From assembly GCF_036195045.1 (NCBI RefSeq), contig NZ_CP108100.1, forward strand, positions 2,294,001 through 2,358,000: 64,000 bases of DNA, read 5' to 3'. The DNA is from Streptomyces sp. NBC_00236. Lineage in GTDB: Bacteria; Actinomycetota; Actinomycetes; Streptomycetales; Streptomycetaceae. Positions 44,791 through 53,664 of the stretch are shown here, piece by piece (the stretch's first letter is position 1; every line of letters begins with the position of its first letter). The notes beneath the pieces were generated by a model that was not told where the DNA came from, did no database searches, and was given only the letters and a program-made list of their open reading frames with translations. A program made the position numbers and the translations under genes.

Positions 44791-45407
44791 CGCCCCTTCT
44801 GCCCTACGACGCCGTGCTCTGCGACATCGACGGCGTGATCCGCCACTGGCCGGCTGCGGACGAGTTGGAGCGAGAGCACGGGCTTCCCATCGGCGCGCTC
44901 GCAGCCGCGGCATTCGCCCCCGTACGCCTGCACCCGGCCATCACCGGGCAGATCACCGACGAGCAGTGGCGATCTGCGGTCGCCGTCGAACTCGCGGCCC
45001 GCCACGGATCAAAGGAGCGAGCGGACGCTGCGGTGGGGGCCTGGTCCGCCCTCCTGCCCGCCGTCGATCAAGAAGTCGTCGCGCTGCTCAAGGAGGTACG
45101 CGCGGTCGCGTCCGTAGCCCTGGTCTCCAACGCAACCACACGGCTGGAGCGGGACCTGGAACGCCAAGGACTCGCCGACCTCGCCCATGCCGTCGTGAAC
45201 ACCGCGCGCATCGGCGTCGCGAAACCGGATCTTCGTGTCTACGGCACCGCTGCCGAGCGCCTGGAGGCGGCGGTCGACCGCTGCCTGTTCATCGACGACA
45301 CCGAGGCCAATGTCGCAGCGGCCCGCGAAGCCGGGATGACCGCCGTCCACTACCGCCGGTTCGCAGATCTGCACGAGGCGTTGTCGCCGCTTCGGCGCGT
45401 GGCCTGA
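44787..45407 (+). CDS. HAD-superfamily hydrolase
   Basis: 206 aa from GTG 44787, overlapping the DUF397 stop. HAD motif I is LCDIDGVIRHW (one position of the usual DxDGT is kept), motif II is VALVSNATTRLE, motif III lies around GVAKPDLRVY and motif IV is CLFIDDTEANVAAA. It hydrolyses a phosphorylated metabolite. The coupling to the Scr1/DUF397 pair is tight, though this looks like gene packing, not shared function. Confidence 0.93.
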   Translation: MTPLLPYDAVLCDIDGVIRHWPAADELEREHGLPIGALAAAAFAPVRLHPAITGQITDEQWRSAVAVELAARHGSKERADAAVGAWSALLPAVDQEVVALLKEVRAVASVALVSNATTRLERDLERQGLADLAHAVVNTARIGVAKPDLRVYGTAAERLEAAVDRCLFIDDTEANVAAAREAGMTAVHYRRFADLHEALSPLRRVA

Positions 45408-45435
45408 CTGCCACCCTGAACCACCGGCCTGGGCC

Positions 45436-45825
45436 TCAGGCGTCAGGGTCGACTTCGGGGTGTGAGAACCGCACGGGCTTGCCCAGCGACCGGGCGTAGG
45501 CGATTTCGGCTCGGGTGCTGTCCCCGATGTAGTCGCCCACTACCAGTACCTCATCGGCGAGGCGGATCTTCGCCCGGTGCAGATCGTCGAGTCGAACCTT
45601 CAGCGCCTGGGCCTCGACAGGATCGGACCAGAGTGCGTGCGGCGACTTCAGGTCGCAGCCCGGTTTGACGACGATCCTTCCGGCTTCGGTCTCCCGCAGA
45701 TCGGCCTCGTTCATCTCGGCCATGAAGCGGGTGGAGCCGCAGATCACGACGATACCCGGGAGGCTCAACAGCCTCTTCGCGTCGGCGAGCTTCTCCTCGG
45801 GGGTGAGCAGTTGCGGATATGACAC
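45436..45825 (-). CDS. Nucleoside 2-deoxyribosyltransferase-like protein
   Basis: 129 aa from GTG 45825, preceded by AGGAGG. Motifs VVICGSTRFMAEM and VLVVGDYIGDSTRAEIAYARSLGKPVRF fit the nucleoside 2-deoxyribosyltransferase/ADP-ribose-binding-like flavodoxin fold (the CGSTRF and DSTRAEIAYA blocks). Members transfer deoxyribose between bases or act on NAD derivatives; activity here is unknown. It is convergent with the HAD gene. Confidence 0.75.
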   Translation of the reverse strand: MSYPQLLTPEEKLADAKRLLSLPGIVVICGSTRFMAEMNEADLRETEAGRIVVKPGCDLKSPHALWSDPVEAQALKVRLDDLHRAKIRLADEVLVVGDYIGDSTRAEIAYARSLGKPVRFSHPEVDPDA

Positions 45826-46174
45826 CAATTCCTCCTGGCGGTGTGGTCCAAGGGGTGCCTGCGGAGACGAGAACGAGGCTACTGGCAGGTTGGCCCGATT
45901 ACGGCTGCCGCGCCCGCCACCGCCGCTTCTTCCGGGGCCTGTGCCTGGTCCTCAGTCGCCGTCGACATGACCATGCTGCGTGAGGGCGCGGGTCGTCCGG
46001 TCCGGCCGGTCGGCGACATCCGCTCTGGACGCTCTCGCGCTGTCCGTCGAGCTCACGACATGCCTCGCCTCTCTTCGAGCCATCGGGGATGTCACGCGAC
46101 GCCCCGATTCCCAGCGGCAACGAGGGCGGGCTCATCGGTAAGCTCGGCCCGAACAGGCGTGCTCTGGGGGGCTC
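45826..46174. other. Intergenic region, no gene seen
   Basis: About 350 bp between divergent genes. I see no repeat, hairpin or coding pattern that stands out; it should contain two promoters. Confidence 0.4.
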
Positions 46175-46906
46175 ATGACGGCAGCGGTTGCACCACCCAT
46201 CGTTTTCGTCCACGGAACGCGGTTCAGCGCGGGGCAGTGGAGTTCACAACTCGCCGCGCTCCGAGGCGAATACCAGGTCACAGCCGTCGACCTGCCGGGG
46301 CACGGAGCCCGTTCCGGTCAGCCCTGGAGTCTGACGTCGGCCACCGAGATCATCGCGTCCGCCGTGGACTCACTGGACAGCGGACCGGCCCTCGTCGTCG
46401 GGCACTCGCTCGGCGGGTACGCCGCGCTGGAGTTCGCGCGGCGCTGCCCCGGACGGCTGCGGGGCCTGGTTCTCGCGGGGGCCAGCGCCTCGACGCGCGG
46501 GGCGTGGTCGACGCCGTACCGGTGGGCCGCCGGGCTGGTGCCCCGCGTACCGGCGGACCGGCTGGCACGGATGAACGACCGGCTGCTGCGGCGGCTCTAC
46601 CCGGCTGATGTGGTGGAGGCGACCATTCGTTCCGGTTACGCCTTCCATACGCTGCCGGCCGCCTGGGGCGAGGTGCTGGGGCGGTTCGACGCGAACGCGA
46701 TGCGTCATGTCGCGGCTCCCGTGCTCATTCTGAACGGCGAGAAAGACACGGTCTTCCGGTCAGGTGAAGCGGCCTTCGCCCGGGCCCATCCGCAGGCCCG
46801 TGTCGAATTGATCCCGCGAGCGAGGCATCTTGCGAACTTCGACGACCCGGAGGCCTTCACCGACGCCGTCCGCCGCTTCGCCCGTGAACTGACCGCCGCC
46901 GACTGA
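46175..46906 (+). CDS. Alpha/beta hydrolase
   Basis: 243 aa. Oxyanion strand IVFVHGTRFSAGQW, nucleophile elbow VVGHSLGGYAAL (Ser about 92), acidic residue in NGEKDTVF and His in RARHLANFDDPEAF make a complete catalytic triad. No signal peptide, so cytoplasmic. The class covers esterases, lactonases and haloperoxidase-like enzymes; the substrate cannot be inferred. The ATG start lies in CTCATGACG without a strong ribosome site. Confidence 0.92.
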   Translation: MTAAVAPPIVFVHGTRFSAGQWSSQLAALRGEYQVTAVDLPGHGARSGQPWSLTSATEIIASAVDSLDSGPALVVGHSLGGYAALEFARRCPGRLRGLVLAGASASTRGAWSTPYRWAAGLVPRVPADRLARMNDRLLRRLYPADVVEATIRSGYAFHTLPAAWGEVLGRFDANAMRHVAAPVLILNGEKDTVFRSGEAAFARAHPQARVELIPRARHLANFDDPEAFTDAVRRFARELTAAD

Positions 46907-46933
46907 CCGCAGCCGTCCCCGCCCCAGTCCCCG

Positions 46934-46962
46934 TCACCTCACCTCACCTCACCTCACCTCAC
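46934..46962. repeat. Pentanucleotide microsatellite (TCACC)
   Basis: Nearly six tandem copies of TCACC lie downstream of the hydrolase gene and upstream of the sigma-factor gene. No coding use is apparent. Confidence 0.9.
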
Positions 46963-47124
46963 TGCCGAACGAGAGGTCGCGCTTCGGGCAGGGCAAGCAC
47001 CAACATGAGATCAAGTCATGCCATATCGACTCGAAGATCCTTCGCGGCAGGGCCGAATCAGTCCGACGACGCGAAGATCCGGTCCAGCGGGAACCTTCGG
47101 CCCGTTGCCGGACACGTACAGGGC

Positions 47125-47772
47125 ATGGAACCGAAAGACGCTGATTCCGCCGTACCGGTCGGAGGGATATCCGACCGGGAGCTGTGGGCGAGGGCTGTCG
47201 ACGGCGACCGGGAGGCGTTCGGCCGGATCTTCGACCGTCATGGGAAGACCGTCTACAACCATGTGTTCCGACGGACGGCCGACTGGTCCGAGGCCGAAGA
47301 CCTCACGTCGACCGTTTTCCTGCACGCCTGGCGGCGACGGTCCGAGACGGTGCTGGACCGCGACTCCGCCTTGCCCTGGTTGCTGGGCATCGCCGACCAC
47401 CTGCTGTCGAACACCAGGCGGCGGCTGAGGCGGGCGGAGGCGCTGCTGCGTCGGCTCGTCTCGCATGACGAGTCCGTGGGCGACCACGCCGACCACGTCG
47501 TCGTCATGGTCGACGACGAGCGTCGGATGTCGGAGATCCACCGGGCGCTGGCGCGGCTGCCGCGCCACGAACGCGAGGTGGTCGAGCTCTGCGTGTGGAC
47601 GGGCCTGGATCAGCAGGCAGCCGCAGCAGCGCTGGGGGTGGCGGTCGGGACCGTGAAGTCCCGACTGCACCGGGCCCGGCGGAGGCTGGGGGCCGACCTC
47701 CTCGACGGAGCGACGGTGACGGCGTCATTCAGTTCCAGTACCCCCGTCCACGCGAAGGAGGTCGCACGATGA
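47125..47772 (+). CDS. RNA polymerase sigma factor, sigma-70 family (ECF-type)
   Basis: 215 aa from ATG 47125. Region 2: REAFGRIFDRHGKTVYNHVFRR then WSEAEDLTSTVFLHAWRRR; region 4: LPRHEREVVELCVWTGLDQQAAAAALGVAVGTVKSRLHRARRRL. It directs RNA polymerase to its own promoters. The next gene overlaps by 4 bp and codes for a single-pass membrane protein, in the place where an anti-sigma factor is expected. Possible stress signalling; the signal is unknown. Confidence 0.93.
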   Translation: MEPKDADSAVPVGGISDRELWARAVDGDREAFGRIFDRHGKTVYNHVFRRTADWSEAEDLTSTVFLHAWRRRSETVLDRDSALPWLLGIADHLLSNTRRRLRRAEALLRRLVSHDESVGDHADHVVVMVDDERRMSEIHRALARLPRHEREVVELCVWTGLDQQAAAAALGVAVGTVKSRLHRARRRLGADLLDGATVTASFSSSTPVHAKEVAR

Positions 47773-48656
47773 ATGACGCGCAGGGCATTCCTGCGGCTCC
47801 TTCCGATCGTGATCTGCCGAATCACCGGCGGACTCGTGAGGAGCTACTGATGAAGATCGATCCCGAGGACAACCGTGCTTCGCTGCACCGCAGGTGGGGC
47901 GTGCCGCTGGCCGTAGCCGCCGGGGTCGCGGCGGTGAGCGTCGCGGCCGTGGCCGCCTTCGGCGGGGCGGGGGACGCCGAGCCGGTTCTCGCCGGCCCCG
48001 CCGGAAACCCTACGGGCGCCACTGCGTCACCGAGTACGGGCACCACGTCCGGCTCCACATCGGGCGGAACCGACAAGGCCCCCGTGACCACCGCTCCGGA
48101 CGCCTTCACCGTCACCAGCGGGAAGACGACCCCGATCGACGCGGGGACCGTCACCAAGATCCTCTCCTCCTGCCTGGGCGCGGACGCGTCGCGGTACCAC
48201 TCGGTGGTCGCCGTCCGCACTCCCCTCGCCTCGAAGGACTGGGACGGCGTGGTCGTCGCCGTGGACTCCGCCGGCCAGTACGTGCAGTGCGAGTCGAAGG
48301 GCAACAAGGGCAACAGCCCGGACTCCCCGCCCACGTTCATCAACAACCGCCTGTGGGGCACCGGTCACACGATCGCGTACTTCGACTCCCTCGGCACGGT
48401 CGCCGGCAAGGGGAAGTACCTCATGCTGGGCGCCGGACACTACGCGTCCAACGTTTCCAAGGTCGCCATCAGCTACGGCGACGACCCGAAGCAGTACCCG
48501 GCGGTCATGGCGGGCGGCGCGTTCGTCTATTCGGCAGCCCTGTCCGCCGACACCTCCGACCCGCACTTCACGGGCCCGAACCCCTACGTCCACGCGTACG
48601 ACGCATCCGGCAAGGAGATCTACAACCAGAAGGAGGACCCGCAGTTCGCCGGCTAG
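47769..48656 (+). CDS. Single-pass membrane protein, putative anti-sigma partner
   Basis: 295 aa. A cytoplasmic N terminus of about 45 residues has RTREELLMKIDPEDNRASLHRR, then a membrane helix (WGVPLAVAAGVAAVSVAAVAAFGG), a Thr/Ser/Gly-rich linker and an extracellular domain of about 190 residues with one Cys pair (SSCLG and VQCES). The zinc-binding HxxxCxxC of ZAS anti-sigma factors is absent, so it belongs to the non-zinc, sensor-like partners of such sigma factors. Overlap with the sigma gene supports a regulatory pair. Confidence 0.85.
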   Translation: MNDAQGIPAAPSDRDLPNHRRTREELLMKIDPEDNRASLHRRWGVPLAVAAGVAAVSVAAVAAFGGAGDAEPVLAGPAGNPTGATASPSTGTTSGSTSGGTDKAPVTTAPDAFTVTSGKTTPIDAGTVTKILSSCLGADASRYHSVVAVRTPLASKDWDGVVVAVDSAGQYVQCESKGNKGNSPDSPPTFINNRLWGTGHTIAYFDSLGTVAGKGKYLMLGAGHYASNVSKVAISYGDDPKQYPAVMAGGAFVYSAALSADTSDPHFTGPNPYVHAYDASGKEIYNQKEDPQFAG

Positions 48657-48681
48657 CAGCGGGCCGTCACCGCTCCGTCGT

Positions 48682-50751
48682 TCAGACCGTCGCCACCCGC
48701 CCCGCGTACCGCTGCGTCCAGCCGGTGCCCTTGTCGGCGGTGAGCACCACGTCGTAGTAGCCGTGCTCGGTGGGCCAGTTCACGACGGTGGAGCGGCCGC
48801 CGGGCACGGTGATCTTCCGGGTGCCGCCGACGTAGTCGTTGGCCTTCAGCGTGTAACGGACGGGGTGCCTGCCGTCGTTGTGCAGGCGCAGCCTGACCAC
48901 GGCGCGCCTGCCCTTGACCAACTCCGCCTCCACGCGCGGATGGCCGTCGCGATCAGTGCTCCCGCCCTCGGGAATCACCTGCCCTGCGAAGGAGCGCAGG
49001 AAGCCGTCGGGGCCGTAGACGGAGAAGGCGTACTTGCCGTCGGTCGCGTTCGTGTCCCAGGTGTACGTACGCGGGTTCGCCGCGCTCACCGTGTACGGGG
49101 TGTTGGCGAACGGGAGGTACCGGTCGGGGAAGACCTGGAGGCTCACCGCCTTGCCCTCCGGGCCCCCGGACAGCGACATGGAGGCGGTCACCGTGCCGGC
49201 GGCACGGTCCTCGGTGAAGGTGGCGTGCGGGTGGAAGGAGAGGCCGCGCGACTCCATCCGGTCACGCGGCGGCTTCGGCGGGGTGCCGGTGACCGGGTCG
49301 GCGATGACGACCGGGCCCGGGCGCGGGTGTGCGAAGTCGATCGCGCTGGTCAGGTCGCCGGCGATCGACCGGCGCCAGTCGGTGATGTTCGGGCAGGTGA
49401 ACGGCTTGCCCAGGTGGGCGGCCCAGGTCTCCAGGAACTTCACCGTCGAGGTGTGGTCGAACACCTCCGAGGCGACATAGCCGCCCCGGGTCCACGGCGA
49501 GACCAGCAGCATCGGTACCCGGGGGCCGAACCCGTACGGAGTGGTACCGGAGTACTCGCCGGGCGTGCCCTCCTCCGGGCGCGGGGGCAGGACGTGGTCG
49601 AACTTTCCGTCGTTCTCGTCGTAGGTGATGATCACCAGGGTGTGGTTCCAGATGTCCTGGTTGCTCTGGAGCGTCTTGAGGATCTTGTTCATGTAGCGCT
49701 CGCCGTGCACCGTGTCGAAGCCCGGGTGCTCACTCCACGCGGCGGGCATCACCACCCAGGAGACCTCGGGCAGGGGGTGCTCGGCCCCCGGTTCGCAGGC
49801 GGCGATCAGGTCGCGGAGGACGGCGTCGAGGTTCGCCTCGGAGTCGTCGTTGGGCGTGGTGGCGCCCTCGTAGACGAAGGAGTTGGCCTTCCAGATCTTG
49901 CCGGTGCCCGGTTCGAGGTCGGCCGCGTCCGCCGTGCGGGGGTCGAAGGCGGCGAAGCTGTTGGTGACGTTGCAGCCGTACTCGCCGATGAAGCCGTTCT
50001 GGAGGCTGCCGCCGACGCCGTTGCCGCTGTTGTCGGAGTAGACCCGCCAGTCGATGCCGGCCTGCTGGAGCTGTTCGGGGACCGTGGTCCAGGTGCGGCT
50101 GTAGTTGTTCTGCTTGGCGTTGGTGGTCTCGCCGCCGCCCGAACCGGTCATCAGGTAGTAGCGGTTGGGGATGGTCGGCCCGTGCATGGAGCAGAAGTTC
50201 ATGTCGCAGACGGTGTAGTGGGAGGCCAGCGAGTACATCCACGGCATGTAGTCGGGCGTGTAGTACCACATGCAGTGGTCGCCCTTGTCCTTCACCCAGG
50301 TGTCCCACCGCCCGCCGTTGGCCCCGTAGAAGTTGTGCTTGTCGCTCCAGGTGGCGGTCGACACGGCGGGCGTCACGATGGCGCCGGTGGCGTCGCGTTG
50401 CTGGAAGACGTTCGTGCCGTCCTGGAATCTCAGGACCTGCTTGTCGTCGTGTCCGCGTACGCCGCGCAGCTGACCGAGGTAGTGGTCGAAGGACCGGTTC
50501 TCCTGCATCAGGATCACCACGTGCTTCAGATCGGATATGTCGCCGTTGTAGCCCTTGGGCAGGACGTAGTCGGCCGCACTGGCCTGCGCCCCGGCGACCG
50601 CCTCGGCGACCGGGCCTGCGGCGATCGCACCGAGGGTGACGGCGGCCGTCTGCAGCATCCGGCGCCGCGTGATGCGGAATTCGCCGGTGTGCTCGCCGGT
50701 GGCGCTGTTCTCGGTGTCGGGACTCGGGGACTCGGCGGTGTGGAGGATCAT
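48682..50751 (-). CDS. Phospholipase C, phosphatidylcholine-specific type (Tat-exported)
   Basis: 689 aa, full length for the bacterial acid-phosphatase-related PLC. A twin-arginine signal (FRITRRRMLQTAAVTLGAIA) exports it folded. The catalytic block is LKHVVILMQENRSFDHYLGQLRGVRG, with metal residues in MHGPTIPNRYYLMTG and YDENDGKFDHVLPP. Two C-terminal beta domains (DUF756-like) start near 520 and 610. It cleaves phosphodiester headgroups of phospholipids outside the cell. ATG 50751 follows AGAGGTGG. Confidence 0.95.
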   Translation of the reverse strand: MILHTAESPSPDTENSATGEHTGEFRITRRRMLQTAAVTLGAIAAGPVAEAVAGAQASAADYVLPKGYNGDISDLKHVVILMQENRSFDHYLGQLRGVRGHDDKQVLRFQDGTNVFQQRDATGAIVTPAVSTATWSDKHNFYGANGGRWDTWVKDKGDHCMWYYTPDYMPWMYSLASHYTVCDMNFCSMHGPTIPNRYYLMTGSGGGETTNAKQNNYSRTWTTVPEQLQQAGIDWRVYSDNSGNGVGGSLQNGFIGEYGCNVTNSFAAFDPRTADAADLEPGTGKIWKANSFVYEGATTPNDDSEANLDAVLRDLIAACEPGAEHPLPEVSWVVMPAAWSEHPGFDTVHGERYMNKILKTLQSNQDIWNHTLVIITYDENDGKFDHVLPPRPEEGTPGEYSGTTPYGFGPRVPMLLVSPWTRGGYVASEVFDHTSTVKFLETWAAHLGKPFTCPNITDWRRSIAGDLTSAIDFAHPRPGPVVIADPVTGTPPKPPRDRMESRGLSFHPHATFTEDRAAGTVTASMSLSGGPEGKAVSLQVFPDRYLPFANTPYTVSAANPRTYTWDTNATDGKYAFSVYGPDGFLRSFAGQVIPEGGSTDRDGHPRVEAELVKGRRAVVRLRLHNDGRHPVRYTLKANDYVGGTRKITVPGGRSTVVNWPTEHGYYDVVLTADKGTGWTQRYAGRVATV

Positions 50752-51002
50752 CAGGGGCCACCTCTGGGGGGAGTGATTCGAGGGGGAGGAACGTCGGCGC
50801 GTGCCTGCGAAAACTAGGCCGCCGGAGAGAACGGCGGGCGAACCAGGGACGTATTCCTGAGGCACCGGAAGATTTCCACGGCCCTCGGCGCCGGGTCGAG
50901 ATGCTGCACGGTGATAGCCGAAACTCGCGCCCCGTTGGCTTGTTGATCCACCATGCCGCGCCACTGGTCGGTGATCACCGATGACCGCTACGCTCCCCGG
51001 CC

Positions 51003-51581
51003 ATGGCCCACACAGTCCGCGCGACCGCCTCCGACGTCCCGGCGCTCGCCGCCGTCCTCGCCAGCGCGTACGCCGAGGACCCCGTCTGGTCCTGGCTGAT
51101 GCCGCACGACCGGGACCGGCGGCTGCGGCTCCTGTTCACCGCGCACCTCGCCCAGCAGGTCCCGGCGGGCCGGGTGTGGACGGACGAGAACCGCACGGTC
51201 GCGGCGGTGTGGGCGGAGCCCGGGCAGTGGAAGCTCCCGGTGAGCTACCTGCTGCGCAACGCGGGCACGCTGCTACGAGCCGGGCGGGCCCAACTGCCAC
51301 GGACGGGGTTGCGGTTGCTCGCCCTGGAGCACCGCCACCCGGCCGGGCCGGCCCACTGGTACGTCGAGTACATCGGCACCCACGCGGACGCGCGCGGCAC
51401 GGGGCGTGGCTCGCAAGTGCTGAGCGGGCTGCTGGAGCAGGCCGACGCGGACGGGCGGCCGGTGTTCCTGGAGTCGAGCAACTCCCGCAATCTGACGTTC
51501 TACGAGCGGCACGGTTTCGCCGTGCACGAGGAGATGACGTTCCGGGCCGGTCCGCCGATGTGGTCGATGTGGCGCAGATAG
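51003..51581 (+). CDS. GNAT-family N-acetyltransferase
   Basis: 192 aa. The GNAT core is visible from VRATASDVPALAAVLASAYAEDPVW to the acetyl-CoA loop IGTHADARGTGRGSQVLSGLLEQA (pyrophosphate-binding R/Q-x-x-G-x-G/A) and LESSNSRNLTFYERHGFAVHEEM. Related proteins acetylate small amines or drugs. It faces the pirin gene, end to end, 14 bp apart. Start ATG 51003 has no strong ribosome site. Confidence 0.93.
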   Translation: MAHTVRATASDVPALAAVLASAYAEDPVWSWLMPHDRDRRLRLLFTAHLAQQVPAGRVWTDENRTVAAVWAEPGQWKLPVSYLLRNAGTLLRAGRAQLPRTGLRLLALEHRHPAGPAHWYVEYIGTHADARGTGRGSQVLSGLLEQADADGRPVFLESSNSRNLTFYERHGFAVHEEMTFRAGPPMWSMWRR

Positions 51582-51595
51582 GTCATCCGGTGGCG

Positions 51596-52261
51596 TCAGC
51601 CGGGGAGCTCCCAGATCAGCACCTCGGACGTCCCACCCGCGACCAGCTCAAGGCCCGTCTCCTCCGCGATCCGCGCCGCGTCGCCCCCCGTCAGCTCCGC
51701 GTCACCGATCCGCACGACCCCCCGCACCACGTGCACGTACACCCGCGGCGCGTCCGGCACCGCCGCGCGCTCACCCTCGGCCAGCCGGCGCACGTGGAGC
51801 ATCGCGCCGGACTCCGGCAGCGCGTACGGGGTGGAGTCGGCGATCCCGTGGACCGTCGTGTACGAGGGCTCGCCGCCCGGCTCCAGGGGCGCGAGCCACA
51901 TCTGGAGGAACGTCAACGTCCCTTCACCGTCGTTGCGTTCGACGTGGCGGACGCCGGAGGCCGCGCTGAGGTGCTGGACGTCCCCGGGCCGTACGACGGT
52001 GGCGTGACCGGCCGAGTCCCGGTGGGTCAGCTCGCCCTCCACGACCCAGGTGACGATCTCGGTGTGGCTGTGCGGGTGCTCCTCGAACCCGGCGCCGGGG
52101 GCGAGGCGTTCCTCGTTGCAGGCCAGGACCGGGCCGAAGCGGAGGTTGTCGGGGTCGTAGAACGTGCCGAAGGAGAAGGAGTGCCGGGACTCGATGCCGG
52201 CCGCCCCGTCCCCACCCCTGAAGCGGTCGCCCGAGCGACGTACGGAAATCACCCGCCCCAC
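51596..52261 (-). CDS. Pirin family protein
   Basis: 221 aa, single bicupin in family order. The N-terminal metal site is in SFGTFYDPDNLRFGPVL then FEEHPHSHTEIVTWVVEGELTHRDS; DVQHLSAASGVRHVE completes the ligands (three His and a Glu). The C-terminal cupin is shorter. Pirins bind iron and can act as quercetinases or redox-linked regulators. GTG is the start codon; other in-frame GTG codons are close. Confidence 0.93.
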   Translation of the reverse strand: MGRVISVRRSGDRFRGGDGAAGIESRHSFSFGTFYDPDNLRFGPVLACNEERLAPGAGFEEHPHSHTEIVTWVVEGELTHRDSAGHATVVRPGDVQHLSAASGVRHVERNDGEGTLTFLQMWLAPLEPGGEPSYTTVHGIADSTPYALPESGAMLHVRRLAEGERAAVPDAPRVYVHVVRGVVRIGDAELTGGDAARIAEETGLELVAGGTSEVLIWELPG

Positions 52262-52375
52262 GGTAGCCCGGCCGGGCGGGGCGGGCCCCCGGGCTCCCGT
52301 CGGCTACCCGGCGGTACGACCCGCCACCCGCCCCGCCCCTTCGGGCACGCGTCCGGATAGGGCAGTCTTGTCCCC

Positions 52376-53575
52376 GTGCCCCGACCCGATCCTGAGCAGC
52401 CCGCTGCGAACGCCGCCCATCTCCATGCCGCGACCCTGAAACGGCTGGAGCAGTCCTCCGGCCGGCTGGCCGCGAACGCGATCGCCCGCATGGACGAGTC
52501 GCTGCCCTGGTACCGGGCGATGCCACCGGAGAACCGGTCCTGGATCGGTCTGGTGGCCCAGGCCGGTATCGCCGCGTTCACCGAGTGGTTCCGGCATCCG
52601 GAGACCCCGCAGGCCATCTCGACCGATGTCTTCGGTACGGCTCCGCGCGAGCTGACCCGGGCGATCACGCTGCGGCAGACCGTCGAGATGGTGCGGACGA
52701 CCATCGAGGTCATGGAGGCGGCGATCGACGAAGTCGCCGCGCCCGGCGACGAGTCGGTGCTGCGTGAGGCGCTGCTCGTCTACGCGCGGGAGATCGCCTT
52801 CGCGACCGCCCAGGTGTACGCGCAGGCCGCCGAGGCCCGTGGCGCGTGGGACGCCCGGCTGGAATCGCTCGTGGTCAACGCGGTGCTGTCCGGCGAGGCC
52901 GACGAGGGCGCCGTGTCCCGGGCCGCCGCGCTCGGCTGGAACTCGCCCGAGCATGTGTGCGTGCTCCTGGGCACCGCCCCCGACGGGGACAGCGAGCTGA
53001 CGGTGGAGGCGATCCGCCGAGCCGCCCGGCACGCCAAGCTCCAGGTCCTGACCGGGGTGCTGGGCAACCGCCTGGTCGTGATCGCCGGCGGCAGCGACAA
53101 CCCGCTCCAGGTCGCGAAGGCGCTGATCGGCCCGTACGCGGCGGGTCCGGTCGTCGCCGGGCCCGTGGTGCCCGACCTGCTGGCCGCGACCCGGTCCGCG
53201 CAGGCGGCGGCTGCCGGGCTCAAGGCGTGCGGTGCCTGGCAGGACGCCCCGCGGCCGGTCCTCGCGGACGATCTTCTGCCGGAGCGCGCGATGGCGGGCG
53301 ACCCGGCCGCACGGGATCAGTTGGTGGAGGAGATCTACAGACCGCTCGAAGAAGCAGGTTCTGCCCTCCTGGAGACGCTGAGTGTGTATCTGGAACAGGC
53401 GAGCAGTCTCGAAGGCGCCGCCAGGATGCTCTTCGTCCACCCCAACACCGTGCGCTACCGGCTCCGACGTGTGACAGACGTCACCGGCTGGTCCCCGTCC
53501 GACGTCCGCTCGGCGTTCACTCTGCGGATCGCCCTGATTCTGGGGCGTCTGGCCGACAGGGATCTCCAGTCCTAG
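52376..53575 (+). CDS. fasR: PucR-family activator of the fatty acid synthesis operon
   Basis: 399 aa. The C-terminal PucR-type HTH (SLEGAARMLFVHPNTVRYRLRRVTDVTGW) binds DNA; the N-terminal and middle domain are GGDEF-like and helical. It sits directly upstream of fabD, where S. coelicolor fasR (SCO2386) lies, which activates fabD-fabH-acpP-fabF. Identity rests on position and domain. GTG 52376 starts the protein. Acyl-chain effectors are known for the mycobacterial homolog, not shown here. Confidence 0.92.
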   Translation: MPRPDPEQPAANAAHLHAATLKRLEQSSGRLAANAIARMDESLPWYRAMPPENRSWIGLVAQAGIAAFTEWFRHPETPQAISTDVFGTAPRELTRAITLRQTVEMVRTTIEVMEAAIDEVAAPGDESVLREALLVYAREIAFATAQVYAQAAEARGAWDARLESLVVNAVLSGEADEGAVSRAAALGWNSPEHVCVLLGTAPDGDSELTVEAIRRAARHAKLQVLTGVLGNRLVVIAGGSDNPLQVAKALIGPYAAGPVVAGPVVPDLLAATRSAQAAAAGLKACGAWQDAPRPVLADDLLPERAMAGDPAARDQLVEEIYRPLEEAGSALLETLSVYLEQASSLEGAARMLFVHPNTVRYRLRRVTDVTGWSPSDVRSAFTLRIALILGRLADRDLQS

Positions 53576-53579
53576 ACTT

Positions 53580-53609
53580 TTGTCGGACATCAACAATTCC
53601 CCCTACGGT
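53580..53609 (+). promoter_or_regulatory. Probable fabD operon promoter
   Basis: TTGTCG and TACGGT are separated by 18 bp, in the 89-bp gap between fasR and fabD. This is close to housekeeping -35/-10 pairs and fits a FasR-dependent promoter. Consensus match only. Confidence 0.5.
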
Positions 53610-53664
53610 TCTTCGTCCCTGTCCCCACGGGCGTTCCGTACCGTTCACAAGAGAGAGTGTGAGG

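Noticed and set aside
48763..50817. Long plus-strand open frame opposite the phospholipase C gene
   Set aside because: It is the shadow of the Tat-exported phospholipase on the minus strand, with low-complexity composition and no domain.
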